This document shows, in pieces, positions 44,812 through 54,408 of a stretch of 64,000 nucleotides of DNA. The stretch comes from an uncultured Lachnospiraceae bacterium. Lineage in GTDB: Bacteria > Bacillota > Clostridia > Lachnospirales > Lachnospiraceae. The DNA lies in the NCBI GenBank assembly GCA_945919795.1, contig CAMEJJ010000008.1, positions 61,809 through 125,808 of the forward strand, read 5' to 3'. The translations under genes and the position numbers were made by a program. Each line of letters opens with the position of its first letter. The stretch's first letter is position 1. The notes beneath the pieces are model-generated. The model made no database searches and was not told where the DNA came from. It saw nothing but the letters and a program-made list of their open reading frames with translations.

Positions 44812-45128
44812 TTTTCTCTTATGAACCAACTGCGCAAAAGCTTGTTTGGTTCTTTCCTCCTGAACATTTCTATCTATTATTATGATGTCGGTATCAAAAG
44901 GTATTCTGACACCATGTTTTTACTTTATATCATATCATAAACCTTTTTTAACAAACTATCTATACAATATACCAATTTGTCAAAAGACTAGGCGTTCTTA
45001 CATAAAAATAAATATCTTTCTATGTCCGCTTTTATTTGGTTTTATACTTTTCTTAGAGGCATAAGTGAACAGAAAAGAACATAATTGCAAAATGGGAATA
45101 AAATAATAGAAAAGACCCGGAGCGATTT
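44812..45128. other. Gene-free stretch between PAP2 and cupin genes
   Basis: An AT-rich divergent intergenic region. The only structure seen is an imperfect inverted repeat, ATGATGTCGG..CTGACACCAT, at 44882-44915, about 70 bases upstream of the PAP2 gene, a possible operator. Confidence 0.4.
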
Positions 45129-45557
45129 ATGAAAATCGGTAATCATACAGTTTCAAAAGATTTCGGTCCAGCCCCTTATGTAACAAACGTTGCCATGGAG
45201 GGCATTAAGAACACCAACTTCAGAACAACCATATGGACCGGAGAACATATGCAGATGACCCTGATGGCAATTCCTCCTTGTGGAGAGGTCGGTCTTGAAC
45301 TACATCCGGACACGGATCAATTCATCCGGATTGAACAGGGAAGAGCATTGGTCAAAATGGGAGAATGTAAAGATGATTTGAATTTTTTGCAGAATGCCGG
45401 ATGCGGGGACGCGATATTTATTCCCGCAGGAACATGGCACAACATTATCAATACGGGAAGAGCACCCTTAAAACTTTCTGTCATCTACGCACCGCCACAT
45501 CATCCAGGAGGCACCATCCACCGTACCAAAGCAGAGGCAGATAAAATCACCTATTGA
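45129..45557 (+). CDS. Cupin-domain protein
   Basis: This 142-residue beta-barrel has cupin motif 1 (GEVGLELHPDTDQFIRIEQG) and motif 2 (GDAIFIPAGTWHNIINTG), with the metal-binding His/Gln/Glu and His in place. The exact reaction is unknown; small cupins of this type often bind metals or sugars. CCGGAG lies 7 bases before the ATG. It is a single gene. Confidence 0.88.
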   Translation: MKIGNHTVSKDFGPAPYVTNVAMEGIKNTNFRTTIWTGEHMQMTLMAIPPCGEVGLELHPDTDQFIRIEQGRALVKMGECKDDLNFLQNAGCGDAIFIPAGTWHNIINTGRAPLKLSVIYAPPHHPGGTIHRTKAEADKITY

Positions 45558-45614
45558 ATATTTCTCTTAAGTTAGCTAATTAATAAATCCTTACAATCAC
45601 AAACACAAGAAAAT

Positions 45615-45647
45615 GCCCCATCCATTCATAATAGAATTGGATGGGGC
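45615..45647. terminator. Hairpin between the cupin and lipoprotein genes
   Basis: GCCCCATCC (45615-45623) pairs with GGATGGGGC (45639-45647), a 9-bp GC-rich stem between two convergent genes. U-runs are short, so it may serve both directions moderately. Confidence 0.65.
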
Positions 45648-45667
45648 ACGTTTTCATATCTTAGTTA

Positions 45668-47011
45668 TTAGTTAGGTTTTACGGTATTAGCAAAAATTGC
45701 AACATCTTTAGTCTGAGACAGCATACTTTCATCTCCATACACATCAGCAGAACTATTCCATGTGCCTTTTTCTGCGATTGGTTCCGTATAATCCGTCATC
45801 ATTCCGGTCACATATCCGTCTCCGTCAAGGAGAAGAACGGTAACCATACAACTGTCACAGGCACTGCCGTCTGATGCAAATAAGCCATATTCAACCGTCA
45901 GATATCCATCCTTAGCATTTCCTCCTGCCTGATAGTCAGCTTCCCACGGAACATATTCCTGATAAGATTCGCTGATTTCGCATTCTTCCCAACTGATTCT
46001 TCCATCGGGCGTACTGTCACAATCAATATATTCAATAACCGTATTACCTGCACCAATGCAACCCTGATAAATAAATGTTTCTCCTACAATGGCATCATCT
46101 TTTCCGCGTGCCTTTGCTGAGCCTGAAAAACTAATTTCCTGATCATACAGATTGGTAATAGCAACAACCAGAATATCATCACCAAACATTTTTCCAGGAG
46201 TCACACTGATTACGATACCGGGATTATCCGGAAATATGGAATATACACTTCCCCATTTTACTTTGTTATAATCTGTATTCAGACCATTTAATGTAGAAGC
46301 AATTTCCGAATCCAGATTTGTGTTTGCAGTTGTTTGTGTTGTTGTGGTATCTTCTGCATTAACGTCTGTAGATTCCTCATTTCCATCCACTGCGTCCGGT
46401 GTTTCCTCGACTACAGCTCCTTCATCAGCAGGAGTTCCCTGATATGCATGTACATCCGTGGTACTTCCTTCTAACGGTTCTCCGCGGAATGCAACCAGTC
46501 TGAAATTATCGTAGTTTCCGTCATGCACTTCCAGCGCAAGACCACAGTTTAAACCACAGTCATCCATATAAGAGAAAAGATCTTCGGATCCATCACCATT
46601 TTTGCAATATAAAAATTCGCGGCCATTAACGGTCTTTACTTCCGAGCAGCGGGAAGTCAGCTCTGCATACTGATCCTTTTCCAGACATGCTGCATATAGA
46701 GCATCGTTTCCGTCAGAATCCTTGATTTTAAATCCAGCAGGGCCATCTTCAATTATCTCAAAGCTATGACCCTTTGAAGTATCTACATGTACCATCATTT
46801 CACCATAATCGCCATCTAAAGAAAAACGATATCCAAGTGTTGATGTCTTGTAAGCTCCATCTAATTCAGCCGATGCATCCGGAAACAAATCCTTATAATC
46901 AGTAGATTCGCTCGGTGTACCAACATTAAATCCGCAGGCAGTAAGTCCTAATGCCATGATTATGGTCATTGCCATAACAAGCATGTACTTATAACATTTT
47001 TTCAGTTTCAT
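45668..47011 (-). CDS. Lipoprotein of unknown function
   Basis: The 447-residue product has a signal peptide with lipobox LTAC (Cys 26), so it is a membrane-anchored extracellular lipoprotein. An N-terminal domain (about 40-190) is followed by an acidic Thr-rich linker (about 195-235, EESTDVNAEDTTTTQTT). A C-terminal beta-rich domain begins near KVKWGSVYSIFPDNPGIVIS. I do not recognise either domain firmly. The next gene on the same strand upstream also codes an anchored envelope protein. Confidence 0.75.
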   Translation of the reverse strand: MKLKKCYKYMLVMAMTIIMALGLTACGFNVGTPSESTDYKDLFPDASAELDGAYKTSTLGYRFSLDGDYGEMMVHVDTSKGHSFEIIEDGPAGFKIKDSDGNDALYAACLEKDQYAELTSRCSEVKTVNGREFLYCKNGDGSEDLFSYMDDCGLNCGLALEVHDGNYDNFRLVAFRGEPLEGSTTDVHAYQGTPADEGAVVEETPDAVDGNEESTDVNAEDTTTTQTTANTNLDSEIASTLNGLNTDYNKVKWGSVYSIFPDNPGIVISVTPGKMFGDDILVVAITNLYDQEISFSGSAKARGKDDAIVGETFIYQGCIGAGNTVIEYIDCDSTPDGRISWEECEISESYQEYVPWEADYQAGGNAKDGYLTVEYGLFASDGSACDSCMVTVLLLDGDGYVTGMMTDYTEPIAEKGTWNSSADVYGDESMLSQTKDVAIFANTVKPN

Positions 47012-47076
47012 TTCTTTCCCTCACTTTTCTTTTTTACACAGGCAACTTAACGTGCCCATATTTATCATGACTGTCC

Positions 47077-47742
47077 CTATTGTACATGAATCGAAAATAA
47101 TTTCCTATAATCATCCATGTCCGGGGCAGAATCCTGATCAAATTCTACGATTTTCACACAATAATAATGAGATTCATCAATTGTGATAACTCCGGCAAGC
47201 GTTCCCTGCATAATGCCATCGCTGTTTTCAACATATTTCACAAAATAATCAACGGAATAATCTCCTATTATTTCAGTCTGAATATCATTTGCATCATCCC
47301 GCTCTAAATAAGCAAGCCGCATTTCCCTGAACCACTCGGCTCCATCAACCGAGATATCTTTATAGACAACCGAATTGTCCGGATTTTCTGTATCAATGAT
47401 TCCCACATCTTCATTATGAACTTCATATAGATATACATCAACCATTTTTTTTAAATTTCGGTCCATGTATTCCTTCATACAACCTCCGGTTAGTTCTTCA
47501 TTTTCATATTCGAAATATAAACCATCCGGAAGATCATAGGTAATCTGCAATCCATCCTTTTCAATTCCATCATCTTGTATCGGCTCTTCGTTTCCCCGGT
47601 CTACCGGTATCATTTCCTCTGTTCTGTTGGTGTCTTCATCCGGTTCTTTTCCGTTTGTCTGAATCATAAAGAAAAATGTACCAATTCCTCCGACAATCAC
47701 AATCAGAGCCAAAGCAATAAGCAGTCCCCTTTTTTGTTTCAT
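47077..47742 (-). CDS. Membrane-anchored protein of unknown function
   Basis: The 221-residue product has an uncleaved N-terminal membrane segment (residues 6-26) and an acidic spacer (NGKEPDEDTNRTEEM). A compact extracellular domain of about 165 residues follows. No motif was recognised. It lies 65 bases upstream of the lipoprotein gene on the same strand; the two may share a transcript. Confidence 0.7.
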   Translation of the reverse strand: MKQKRGLLIALALIVIVGGIGTFFFMIQTNGKEPDEDTNRTEEMIPVDRGNEEPIQDDGIEKDGLQITYDLPDGLYFEYENEELTGGCMKEYMDRNLKKMVDVYLYEVHNEDVGIIDTENPDNSVVYKDISVDGAEWFREMRLAYLERDDANDIQTEIIGDYSVDYFVKYVENSDGIMQGTLAGVITIDESHYYCVKIVEFDQDSAPDMDDYRKLFSIHVQ

Positions 47743-47795
47743 TTTTTCACACTCCTTACATTTGATTAGGTATCAAGTTAGATTTAAAACATGTC

Positions 47796-47929
47796 TGATA
47801 TAGTTTACCATTCTACTCACAGACTGTATAACAACGTCAGCACTTAATGAGCAATTTATTGCGAATTTAGTACTGTTACGTTGTTATCCAAGTGAGAACG
47901 CGTCTGTGATAGAATAGTAAACTATATCA
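47796..47929. repeat. Fold-back element H4
   Basis: Arms 47796-47824 (TGATATAGTTTACCATTCTA onward) and 47902-47929 are inverted with one or two mismatches. The pairing resumes inward at ATAACAACG/CGTTGTTAT, and a small hairpin around GCAATTTATTGC lies at the centre. It lacks the GGA-tipped core of H2/H3. It lies between the XRE gene end and the next gene; the rest of 47743-48009 shows nothing else. Confidence 0.8.
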
Positions 47930-48009
47930 AAACAATTGGTTTTAAAACAATGTAAGCATATAAAAATGAGCATAAACTTTCTATCAAATCGTCTTTACAA
48001 ATACGCAAT

Positions 48010-48738
48010 TTACACTTGCAAAGGCTTATTTTCGGGCTTTTTACCTTGTAATTTAATAAAAGAAATAAAAATCATGACATCCAGAAACAGAAGACTGATG
48101 AAAAAAATGAAAGGTATTATCATTGTTGTTGTATAATACTCAAACTTCAGTTTTTTCGGTTCTCCCGGTTTTGTATAGGTAAAAATATAATCTCCTTCCG
48201 ACAGATTTCTGGTATCTAGCCAGACTCTGTCCTTGGTGAAGTTGCCTTCCGAATCCAGTTTTGTCACTTCGACATATGAATACTGATCCATTATCCGGTC
48301 TACAGTTACTAAATTGGAATTCATAACCGCATCTTTTTCTGATAAATGTGTCATAATATGACCAAAAAGTAACAATATCGGTATCAAAACCAATGTACAG
48401 ACAATGCCTGCGACAAGTAACAGGCTTTTGATACTTTCTGCTTTTTTTATATCGGTCCATTCTGTGTTTGGACTTATATCTGATTCAGTCTCAGAAATCG
48501 GAGCCTTTATATGTGCCTGCTCCTGCATTTTGTTGATTTCATTTCCATATGCGATATAATCCAGGCTCACATCATAAATCTGTGCAAGCACAAACAGTTT
48601 GTCCGTATCAGGCAGAGACTTATCCAGTTCCCAGTTCGATACCGACTGTCTACTGACATTCAACTGCTCCGCAAGTTTTTCCTGTGTAATTCCCTGCTTC
48701 TTACGAAGCTCAAATAATCTGTTTCCGATTGAATCCAA
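48010..48738 (-). CDS. Membrane-linked XRE-family regulator
   Basis: This 242-residue protein has an N-terminal helix-turn-helix (residues 8-62, ITQEKLAEQLNVSRQSVSNW) and membrane segments at about 103-127 and 205-230, with an extracytoplasmic loop of about 75 residues. Such anchored XRE proteins may sense envelope signals. It is the last gene of the GAF-ABC/FtsX/MATE operon, 9 bases after the MATE gene. Confidence 0.87.
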   Translation of the reverse strand: MDSIGNRLFELRKKQGITQEKLAEQLNVSRQSVSNWELDKSLPDTDKLFVLAQIYDVSLDYIAYGNEINKMQEQAHIKAPISETESDISPNTEWTDIKKAESIKSLLLVAGIVCTLVLIPILLLFGHIMTHLSEKDAVMNSNLVTVDRIMDQYSYVEVTKLDSEGNFTKDRVWLDTRNLSEGDYIFTYTKPGEPKKLKFEYYTTTMIIPFIFFISLLFLDVMIFISFIKLQGKKPENKPLQV

Positions 48739-48747
48739 AACGTTTCC

Positions 48748-50103
48748 TCACTTTTTTCTACCTTTTTCCAAAATTTTTCGTATATTGCATAAAAATACAA
48801 TTCCGCACACAGTTGCCGCAAGTGCATCTGCACAACACTCCGCATAATAAATACTCATAACATTTCCTGTTATCATCGGGAAAGCAATGGCAAACGGAAC
48901 CAGTAAGAATACCTTTCGAAGCAATGCCATGAATAAAGAAATTTTAGCCTGTCCAAGTCCCATAAAGGTGGTCTGGCATCCCATCTGCACTCCAAAGACC
49001 AACATTCCGGCAACAAAAATCGGCATTACCCTCTTAACCACTGCAATCAATTCTATATCATCGGTAAAAATGCGTGCATATACTCCCGGAAACAGCATCG
49101 CGGATAGCGTAATTGCAAAAGAGGCAACCGTCGTTATGGTTATAATTCGCTTGTATGTGGTCTTAACACGGTCGATATTTCCTGCTCCATAGTTGTAACT
49201 TAAAATCGGCTGCACGCCCTGCGTAAATCCGGAAATCGGTATATTAATCAGTTGCATGATGCTTTGTAAAATCGTCAGCGAACCAACATATATGTCCCCA
49301 CCATATTTTTGTAAGCCGCTGCTAAGTACAATCGAAATCAAACTTTCCGTACTCTGCATAATGAAAGGGGAAACTCCAAGTGCAGCCACACTTCCGATGA
49401 TATTCCACTGTGGCTTCAAATACTTTATCTGAATGCGCAGAGAAGTCTTTTTTGCAAGCAGAAATCGTATCGTCCAAAGCGCACTGGCAAACTGTGAAAT
49501 AATCGTAGCAAGAGCAGCGCCCCTGACTCCCATTTTGAATACAAATATAAAAACCGGATCTAAAGCAATATTCAGACCTGCTCCAATCAGTACAGAAAAC
49601 ATGGCAATCTTAGACTGTCCCTGAGCTGTGATAAACGGATTCAGACCTATCACAATCTGTACAAAAAGTGTTCCCAACAAATAAACCCTCAGATATGCAC
49701 CTGCATAAGGATAGGTGACATCACTGGCACCAATCAGATATAAAAAAGGCTTTTCAATCAGAAAGAATACAACCATCAAAACAATCGAAAAAAAGCAAAG
49801 CATCGTAACCGCATTAGAAAGTATCGTTTCTGCCCTTTTTTTATCTCCCTTACCCATGGCAATTGCCGCAAGCGGTGCTCCACCTGCACCAACAAAGGCA
49901 CTGAATGCGGAAATCAGCATGATGATAGGAAGCGTAAGTCCTACTCCCGTCAACGCCTGCGGACCTACCAGATGTCCGATATACATTCTGTCCACAATAT
50001 TATAAAGTAAATTGATCATCTGAGCGATCAGCGTAGGAATTCCCATTGATAAAATCAGCTTTCCTATCTTTTCTGTTCCTAGTCTTTCTTCTGAACTGGT
50101 CAT
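48748..50103 (-). CDS. MATE-family efflux transporter
   Basis: The 451-residue product has 12 membrane segments and MATE-typical stretches (YNIVDRMYIGHLVGPQALTG, SYNYGAGNIDRVKTTYKR). It would export drugs or metabolites in exchange for sodium or protons. It starts 20 bases after the FtsX-like gene ends and belongs to the same operon. Confidence 0.93.
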   Translation of the reverse strand: MTSSEERLGTEKIGKLILSMGIPTLIAQMINLLYNIVDRMYIGHLVGPQALTGVGLTLPIIMLISAFSAFVGAGGAPLAAIAMGKGDKKRAETILSNAVTMLCFFSIVLMVVFFLIEKPFLYLIGASDVTYPYAGAYLRVYLLGTLFVQIVIGLNPFITAQGQSKIAMFSVLIGAGLNIALDPVFIFVFKMGVRGAALATIISQFASALWTIRFLLAKKTSLRIQIKYLKPQWNIIGSVAALGVSPFIMQSTESLISIVLSSGLQKYGGDIYVGSLTILQSIMQLINIPISGFTQGVQPILSYNYGAGNIDRVKTTYKRIITITTVASFAITLSAMLFPGVYARIFTDDIELIAVVKRVMPIFVAGMLVFGVQMGCQTTFMGLGQAKISLFMALLRKVFLLVPFAIAFPMITGNVMSIYYAECCADALAATVCGIVFLCNIRKILEKGRKK

Positions 50104-50123
50104 TTTAAAGCCTTCTTTCTTAT

Positions 50124-52889
50124 TTAGTTGCCGCTAACATTTGTCAAATTCAGATGCTTTATTTTTCGCAAAGCAATCAAATTTACAATCAAAGCAAACA
50201 AGGCTCCGACTGCGCAGGCATACAGGCAGGCCGGAATATTCGGAGTACGCACATAGCGGTTTGCCCCGGTCTCAATAATCCGGACAACCACATAAGACAG
50301 CACAATACCAAAACCGCTGCCCAATAACAGTCCCATTAAAGTAAGGATGATGTTATCTTTGTATACATATGCTTTTGTTTCTTTCATCGTATATCCATTT
50401 ATACGCATAACGGCAAGCTCTCTGGCTTTCCTGTTGATATGCATAACGATTTGGTTTAAAAGTACCAGTAATGCCATAACAGCTGATAGAACAAGGCATA
50501 TCATAATGACCATATTTACGGCGTCTGCGCTCCGTTCAAACTCACTATTATCCTTGAGAGATAAATATCCATCCATATTACGGACCTTTTCATACAGTCC
50601 GGTAATATCGCCTTTTAATAAAAATACACTCTCATCGGTTTCTTCTTTCATGGCGGTTTCATAGTAACTGTTGGTTGTCACAAACAAATGATAAGGAAGG
50701 TAATGCTCCATCACTCCCACAATCTGAAATTCTTTGGGATTTCCTTCCGAATCCATAAATTCTACCGTACTGCCCTCCGATATATCAAATTTTTCCGCAC
50801 ATTTACGTGAAACCAGTATTCCATCCGTTGGAACATCTGCAGTGCTCTTTGTCTGAATGTCCTGGACATACATGAAATCAGCCAGTTTTTCAAAATCCGA
50901 AACAGCAACAATATGAGCTGTTTCCCAACTTCCTCCGTTTACACGGAAATTCTTTAACTTATCCTGAATAACGGTATAATCAATATCTTCCTCGTTCAGA
51001 ACCTGTTCAAATTCTTCCCTCGAACCGACACTTGTGTCAATTACCAGACGATTTTCATACAGGAAATAGCGGTCAAACTGAAGAACCGATGAATTTTCAA
51101 TTGCCAGCTTCAGAGAAAAACAGATAACCAAAAGCGAAATACATCCCACAACACCCATGATGGTGGTCATCATACGCCCCTTGTCACTCAGCACATTTTT
51201 AATCATGGTCTTGGAATATAAATTCAGTTTTTTATAGCTTTTCCATTTTTCAAAGAAGTAACTCTTTCCATTAACCGGAACTTCGCCTCTTAGCAATGTC
51301 GTCGCAGGCAGGCGAACCAGCTTTGCGCATGCCACATAGGTAGCTGTCAGGAATACCGCCAGACAAATTCCCGCTGTCAGCAAAGCCTCTTCCCATGCAA
51401 AGGTGAGCGCAATACTTCCCAACAAAAAGTTTGGTTTGAATATATGAATTACCAATATCTCCACAATAACCACACTGGCAAGCCATCCAATCATAATACC
51501 GAGGATTGCACACAACGTGTTGTAAAGCATATAATGATTCAAAATTTCTCCGGAAGCAAAACCCAATGCCTTTTGCGCTCCGATCAATGTTCTTTGTTCA
51601 TCAATCATACGTGAGATTGCTGCATGGCAGACCACAATCGCTACCAGCAGAAAAATAATAGACATGGAATAACTCAAACCAAAAATTCCGTCTACAATCG
51701 TTTTTACACCACGGACATCGCCCACATCATTTCTGATTGAAATAATCCAGTCCTTTAACTGAATATCTTCTGCTTCTTTTTTGGCATCTGCAAGTTCCGC
51801 TTTTGCATCGTCCAGTTCTTTTTTGGAATCTTTCAGCTCTGCCTCTGCTTCACGGAGTTTATCAACACCCTCCTGATATTCCGTAATCGAAGCTTTGAGT
51901 GGTAATGCCGCAGCTCCAAACGCTTCCAATTCCTCCAATGCGATATCCGGATCCTGACTAAGCCCCAACGCACCAAGTTGTGCTTCAATCTTTTTTAGAG
52001 CCTCATCCAAATCTTTCTGTTTCTCTTCTATTTGGCTTTCTCCATCAGACAATTCCTGTTCACTATCTGCGATTTCGCTCTGCGCACTCTCGATCTCAGA
52101 CTGTGCGTCATCTGTCAGAGAATCAAACCGAAGTTGTGCCCGCTCCTGTCCGAGTGCTTCCAGCTTTTCTTTAAAAGCAGCTTCCTGTTCCTTATATTCA
52201 TCCGAAAAATAATAATACGCATCCAATGCATTATTTTTCACATAGGCAGTGGTATAACAGTCACTATAATAAGATGAATCAAAGGCATCCTTATGTAACA
52301 TGATATAATAAGAAGCCGAACCAAGTCCCTGCGTACTTTTTCCACGAGCATCCTTTATCGACGCACAACAGAAAAACGGTTCATTGACAATGGCCGTAAC
52401 ACGAAACGTATCCGAAACAAAATTTCCGTCATGTTCTAATATAATCTCGTCTCCAACCTTTATTCCCTTTTCATCTGCAAACTTTTCTTCCACGGCAGCC
52501 TCATTTGGCGCAGAAGGTAAAGTTCCCTCTAATATAACCGGATCGTTCATATCGCTTAATAAAGAACGGGCCTGTATCGTTATTTTTTCTTGCTCACTGT
52601 CCATGATTGCCATGGCAGAATAGCCACCCTCGACAGCATCTACGTCTTCCCATCCTGCAATTGCCTCAATATCTTCTTTCGTGATACCATTTGCACAGGT
52701 GATTTCCAGTGACTCTAAACGATTGGTCACAAAATAACGGTCTACTTCTTTTAAAATGGCTTTTGCAGAGGATTGCAGTCCCAAAAAAATTGCAATGCTG
52801 GTTGCCGCAATAAACGCAACTGCAAAAAATGGAACACCATTTTTCTTAATTGTCCGAAGCAGATATTTTGTCTTTGCTTTTTTTACCAT
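50124..52889 (-). CDS. FtsX/MacB-like ABC permease with long coiled-coil extracellular region
   Basis: The 921-residue product has an N-terminal membrane helix (about 18-35), then an extracellular MacB-like domain. A coiled coil (about 255-375) follows, rich in Glu, Lys and Ala with repeated LEDAKAEL-like heptads, then three membrane helices. A second extracellular domain and three final helices complete the DUF214/FtsX topology. It pairs with the GAF-ABC ATPase, whose end overlaps its start by 7 bases. It is probably an exporter or a mechanotransmitting complex; the substrate is unknown. Confidence 0.88.
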   Translation of the reverse strand: MVKKAKTKYLLRTIKKNGVPFFAVAFIAATSIAIFLGLQSSAKAILKEVDRYFVTNRLESLEITCANGITKEDIEAIAGWEDVDAVEGGYSAMAIMDSEQEKITIQARSLLSDMNDPVILEGTLPSAPNEAAVEEKFADEKGIKVGDEIILEHDGNFVSDTFRVTAIVNEPFFCCASIKDARGKSTQGLGSASYYIMLHKDAFDSSYYSDCYTTAYVKNNALDAYYYFSDEYKEQEAAFKEKLEALGQERAQLRFDSLTDDAQSEIESAQSEIADSEQELSDGESQIEEKQKDLDEALKKIEAQLGALGLSQDPDIALEELEAFGAAALPLKASITEYQEGVDKLREAEAELKDSKKELDDAKAELADAKKEAEDIQLKDWIISIRNDVGDVRGVKTIVDGIFGLSYSMSIIFLLVAIVVCHAAISRMIDEQRTLIGAQKALGFASGEILNHYMLYNTLCAILGIMIGWLASVVIVEILVIHIFKPNFLLGSIALTFAWEEALLTAGICLAVFLTATYVACAKLVRLPATTLLRGEVPVNGKSYFFEKWKSYKKLNLYSKTMIKNVLSDKGRMMTTIMGVVGCISLLVICFSLKLAIENSSVLQFDRYFLYENRLVIDTSVGSREEFEQVLNEEDIDYTVIQDKLKNFRVNGGSWETAHIVAVSDFEKLADFMYVQDIQTKSTADVPTDGILVSRKCAEKFDISEGSTVEFMDSEGNPKEFQIVGVMEHYLPYHLFVTTNSYYETAMKEETDESVFLLKGDITGLYEKVRNMDGYLSLKDNSEFERSADAVNMVIMICLVLSAVMALLVLLNQIVMHINRKARELAVMRINGYTMKETKAYVYKDNIILTLMGLLLGSGFGIVLSYVVVRIIETGANRYVRTPNIPACLYACAVGALFALIVNLIALRKIKHLNLTNVSGN

Positions 52890-54112
52890 ACTAACTCCTT
52901 TGCACTCGCGGGATGTCTGTTCACAATCACTTCTGCAACAACGCCACCCTTCATACGGATTACACGATTTGCCATTTTTGCAATTTCTTCATTGTGGGTA
53001 ACCATCAAAAGTGTAGTGCCGGATTTAATTACCTCTTCCAAAACCGTCAGCACCTCAATGCTCGTTTCATAATCAAGAGCAGCCGTCGGCTCATCTGCCA
53101 AAATAATTCTCGGCTTTTTCACCAATGCCCTCGCAATTGATACACGCTGTTGCTGACCGCCGGACATCTGTGCCGGATAGTTATCCTTTCTCTGTGCCAA
53201 TCCGACCCGCTCCAGAGCCTCAGCCGCATCCATGGAATCTTCACATAATTCTCCGATAAAATCCAGATTTTCCTCCGCCGTTAAAGTAGGCATCAGGTTA
53301 TATGCCTGGAAAATAAAACCAACCGAATGCCTGCGATACTCTGTCAGGGTCTTCTCATCTGCTTTAGAATAATCTTTTCCGTCAAAAAGGAAGGTTCCTG
53401 TCGTAAGCTGATCCATACCGCCTATGATGTTTAACATCGTTGATTTTCCACAACCTGATTCCCCAAGTATTACAAGAAACTCTCCTTCCCGGATATCAAG
53501 ATTGACGCCCTTCAATACCTGCAGTTGATTTTCGCCACTACCAAAAGTTTTGGTGACATCGCGTAGCGATATAATCGACTTTTTACTCTCAGTAAATCCC
53601 AGATTCAATCCTCTTCCATCTACCGCAATAGCAGTTAACATAGCAAGATTTTCACACAGATTAACATCATCATCATTATAGAGAGTACCGTCTTTTTTAT
53701 TAATAATCTGAATACAGCCAATGACCTCATATTTATTTATTAAGGGGACACAGATCATACTTCTTGTCTCAAAACCCGTAATATTATCAAAATAGGCTGC
53801 CCACCGCTTGTCATTCTTGCAATCCTTTACAATGGTTGACTTTCCTTCTTTTACTACCGTACCTGCAATTCCTTCTCCAAGATCCAGACTAAGACCTGTC
53901 AGATCAGATCCTCCAATCCAAAAAGAAGGATATATCTTTTTATCTCCCTCTACATTGTAAAACCAAATCGTTCCTGCTTCGGCACCAACAGCTTTAACTA
54001 CCAATCCCAAACTGTCACGAAGCGCCTCTTCCAACGATTCCGCTTTCTGCAGCATGGCTGTTATCTCCCAGACAACCTGCGTATATTCAATTTTCATTTT
54101 CTGCTCACTCAT
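52883..54112 (-). CDS. ABC ATPase with N-terminal GAF sensory domain
   Basis: The 409-residue product has a GAF domain at about residues 13-165 (AVGAEAGTIWFYNV, GEGIAGTVVKEG, RSMICVPLINKYEVIGCIQI). A MacB-type ATPase (180-400) follows, with Walker A GESGCGKST (217-225), signature MSGGQ (316-320) and Walker B IILADEP (336-342). Fusion of a GAF sensor to an exporter ATPase is unusual and suggests that a small ligand or redox signal gates transport. It is the first gene of the four-gene operon. Confidence 0.9.
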   Translation of the reverse strand: MSEQKMKIEYTQVVWEITAMLQKAESLEEALRDSLGLVVKAVGAEAGTIWFYNVEGDKKIYPSFWIGGSDLTGLSLDLGEGIAGTVVKEGKSTIVKDCKNDKRWAAYFDNITGFETRSMICVPLINKYEVIGCIQIINKKDGTLYNDDDVNLCENLAMLTAIAVDGRGLNLGFTESKKSIISLRDVTKTFGSGENQLQVLKGVNLDIREGEFLVILGESGCGKSTMLNIIGGMDQLTTGTFLFDGKDYSKADEKTLTEYRRHSVGFIFQAYNLMPTLTAEENLDFIGELCEDSMDAAEALERVGLAQRKDNYPAQMSGGQQQRVSIARALVKKPRIILADEPTAALDYETSIEVLTVLEEVIKSGTTLLMVTHNEEIAKMANRVIRMKGGVVAEVIVNRHPASAKELVW

Positions 54113-54274
54113 ACCAACACCTGCCTATCTTAGCCTTACCCTTTCCGGTTATGTTTCCATTGACCTTTACACATCATTTTATTCCTTTTTTGCTTATGTG
54201 TTTCCAAGGAATTTATTATTAAAAATTGTACCATAGATTTCCTTAGTTTTACAATTACCATTCGATCCGACTGC

Positions 54275-54320
54275 AAAAAACACGAATTCAAAAATCAATC
54301 TTTCTTGAATCCGTGTTTTT
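54275..54320. terminator. Terminator between VanZ-like gene and the GAF-ABC operon
   Basis: AACACG..TTCAA and TTGAA..CGTGTT form a stem with A6 before and T5 after, working on either strand. It lies about 90 bases past the VanZ-like gene end. A small AGTAGCCC hairpin lies next to it at 54367-54381. Confidence 0.6.
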
Positions 54321-54408
54321 ATTATAAATCTTATTATATGACTTTAGGACCCGCAAAACATGAGAAAGTAGCCCGATTAGGGCGGAAAAGCCGCATGAAA
54401 TCATCTTA

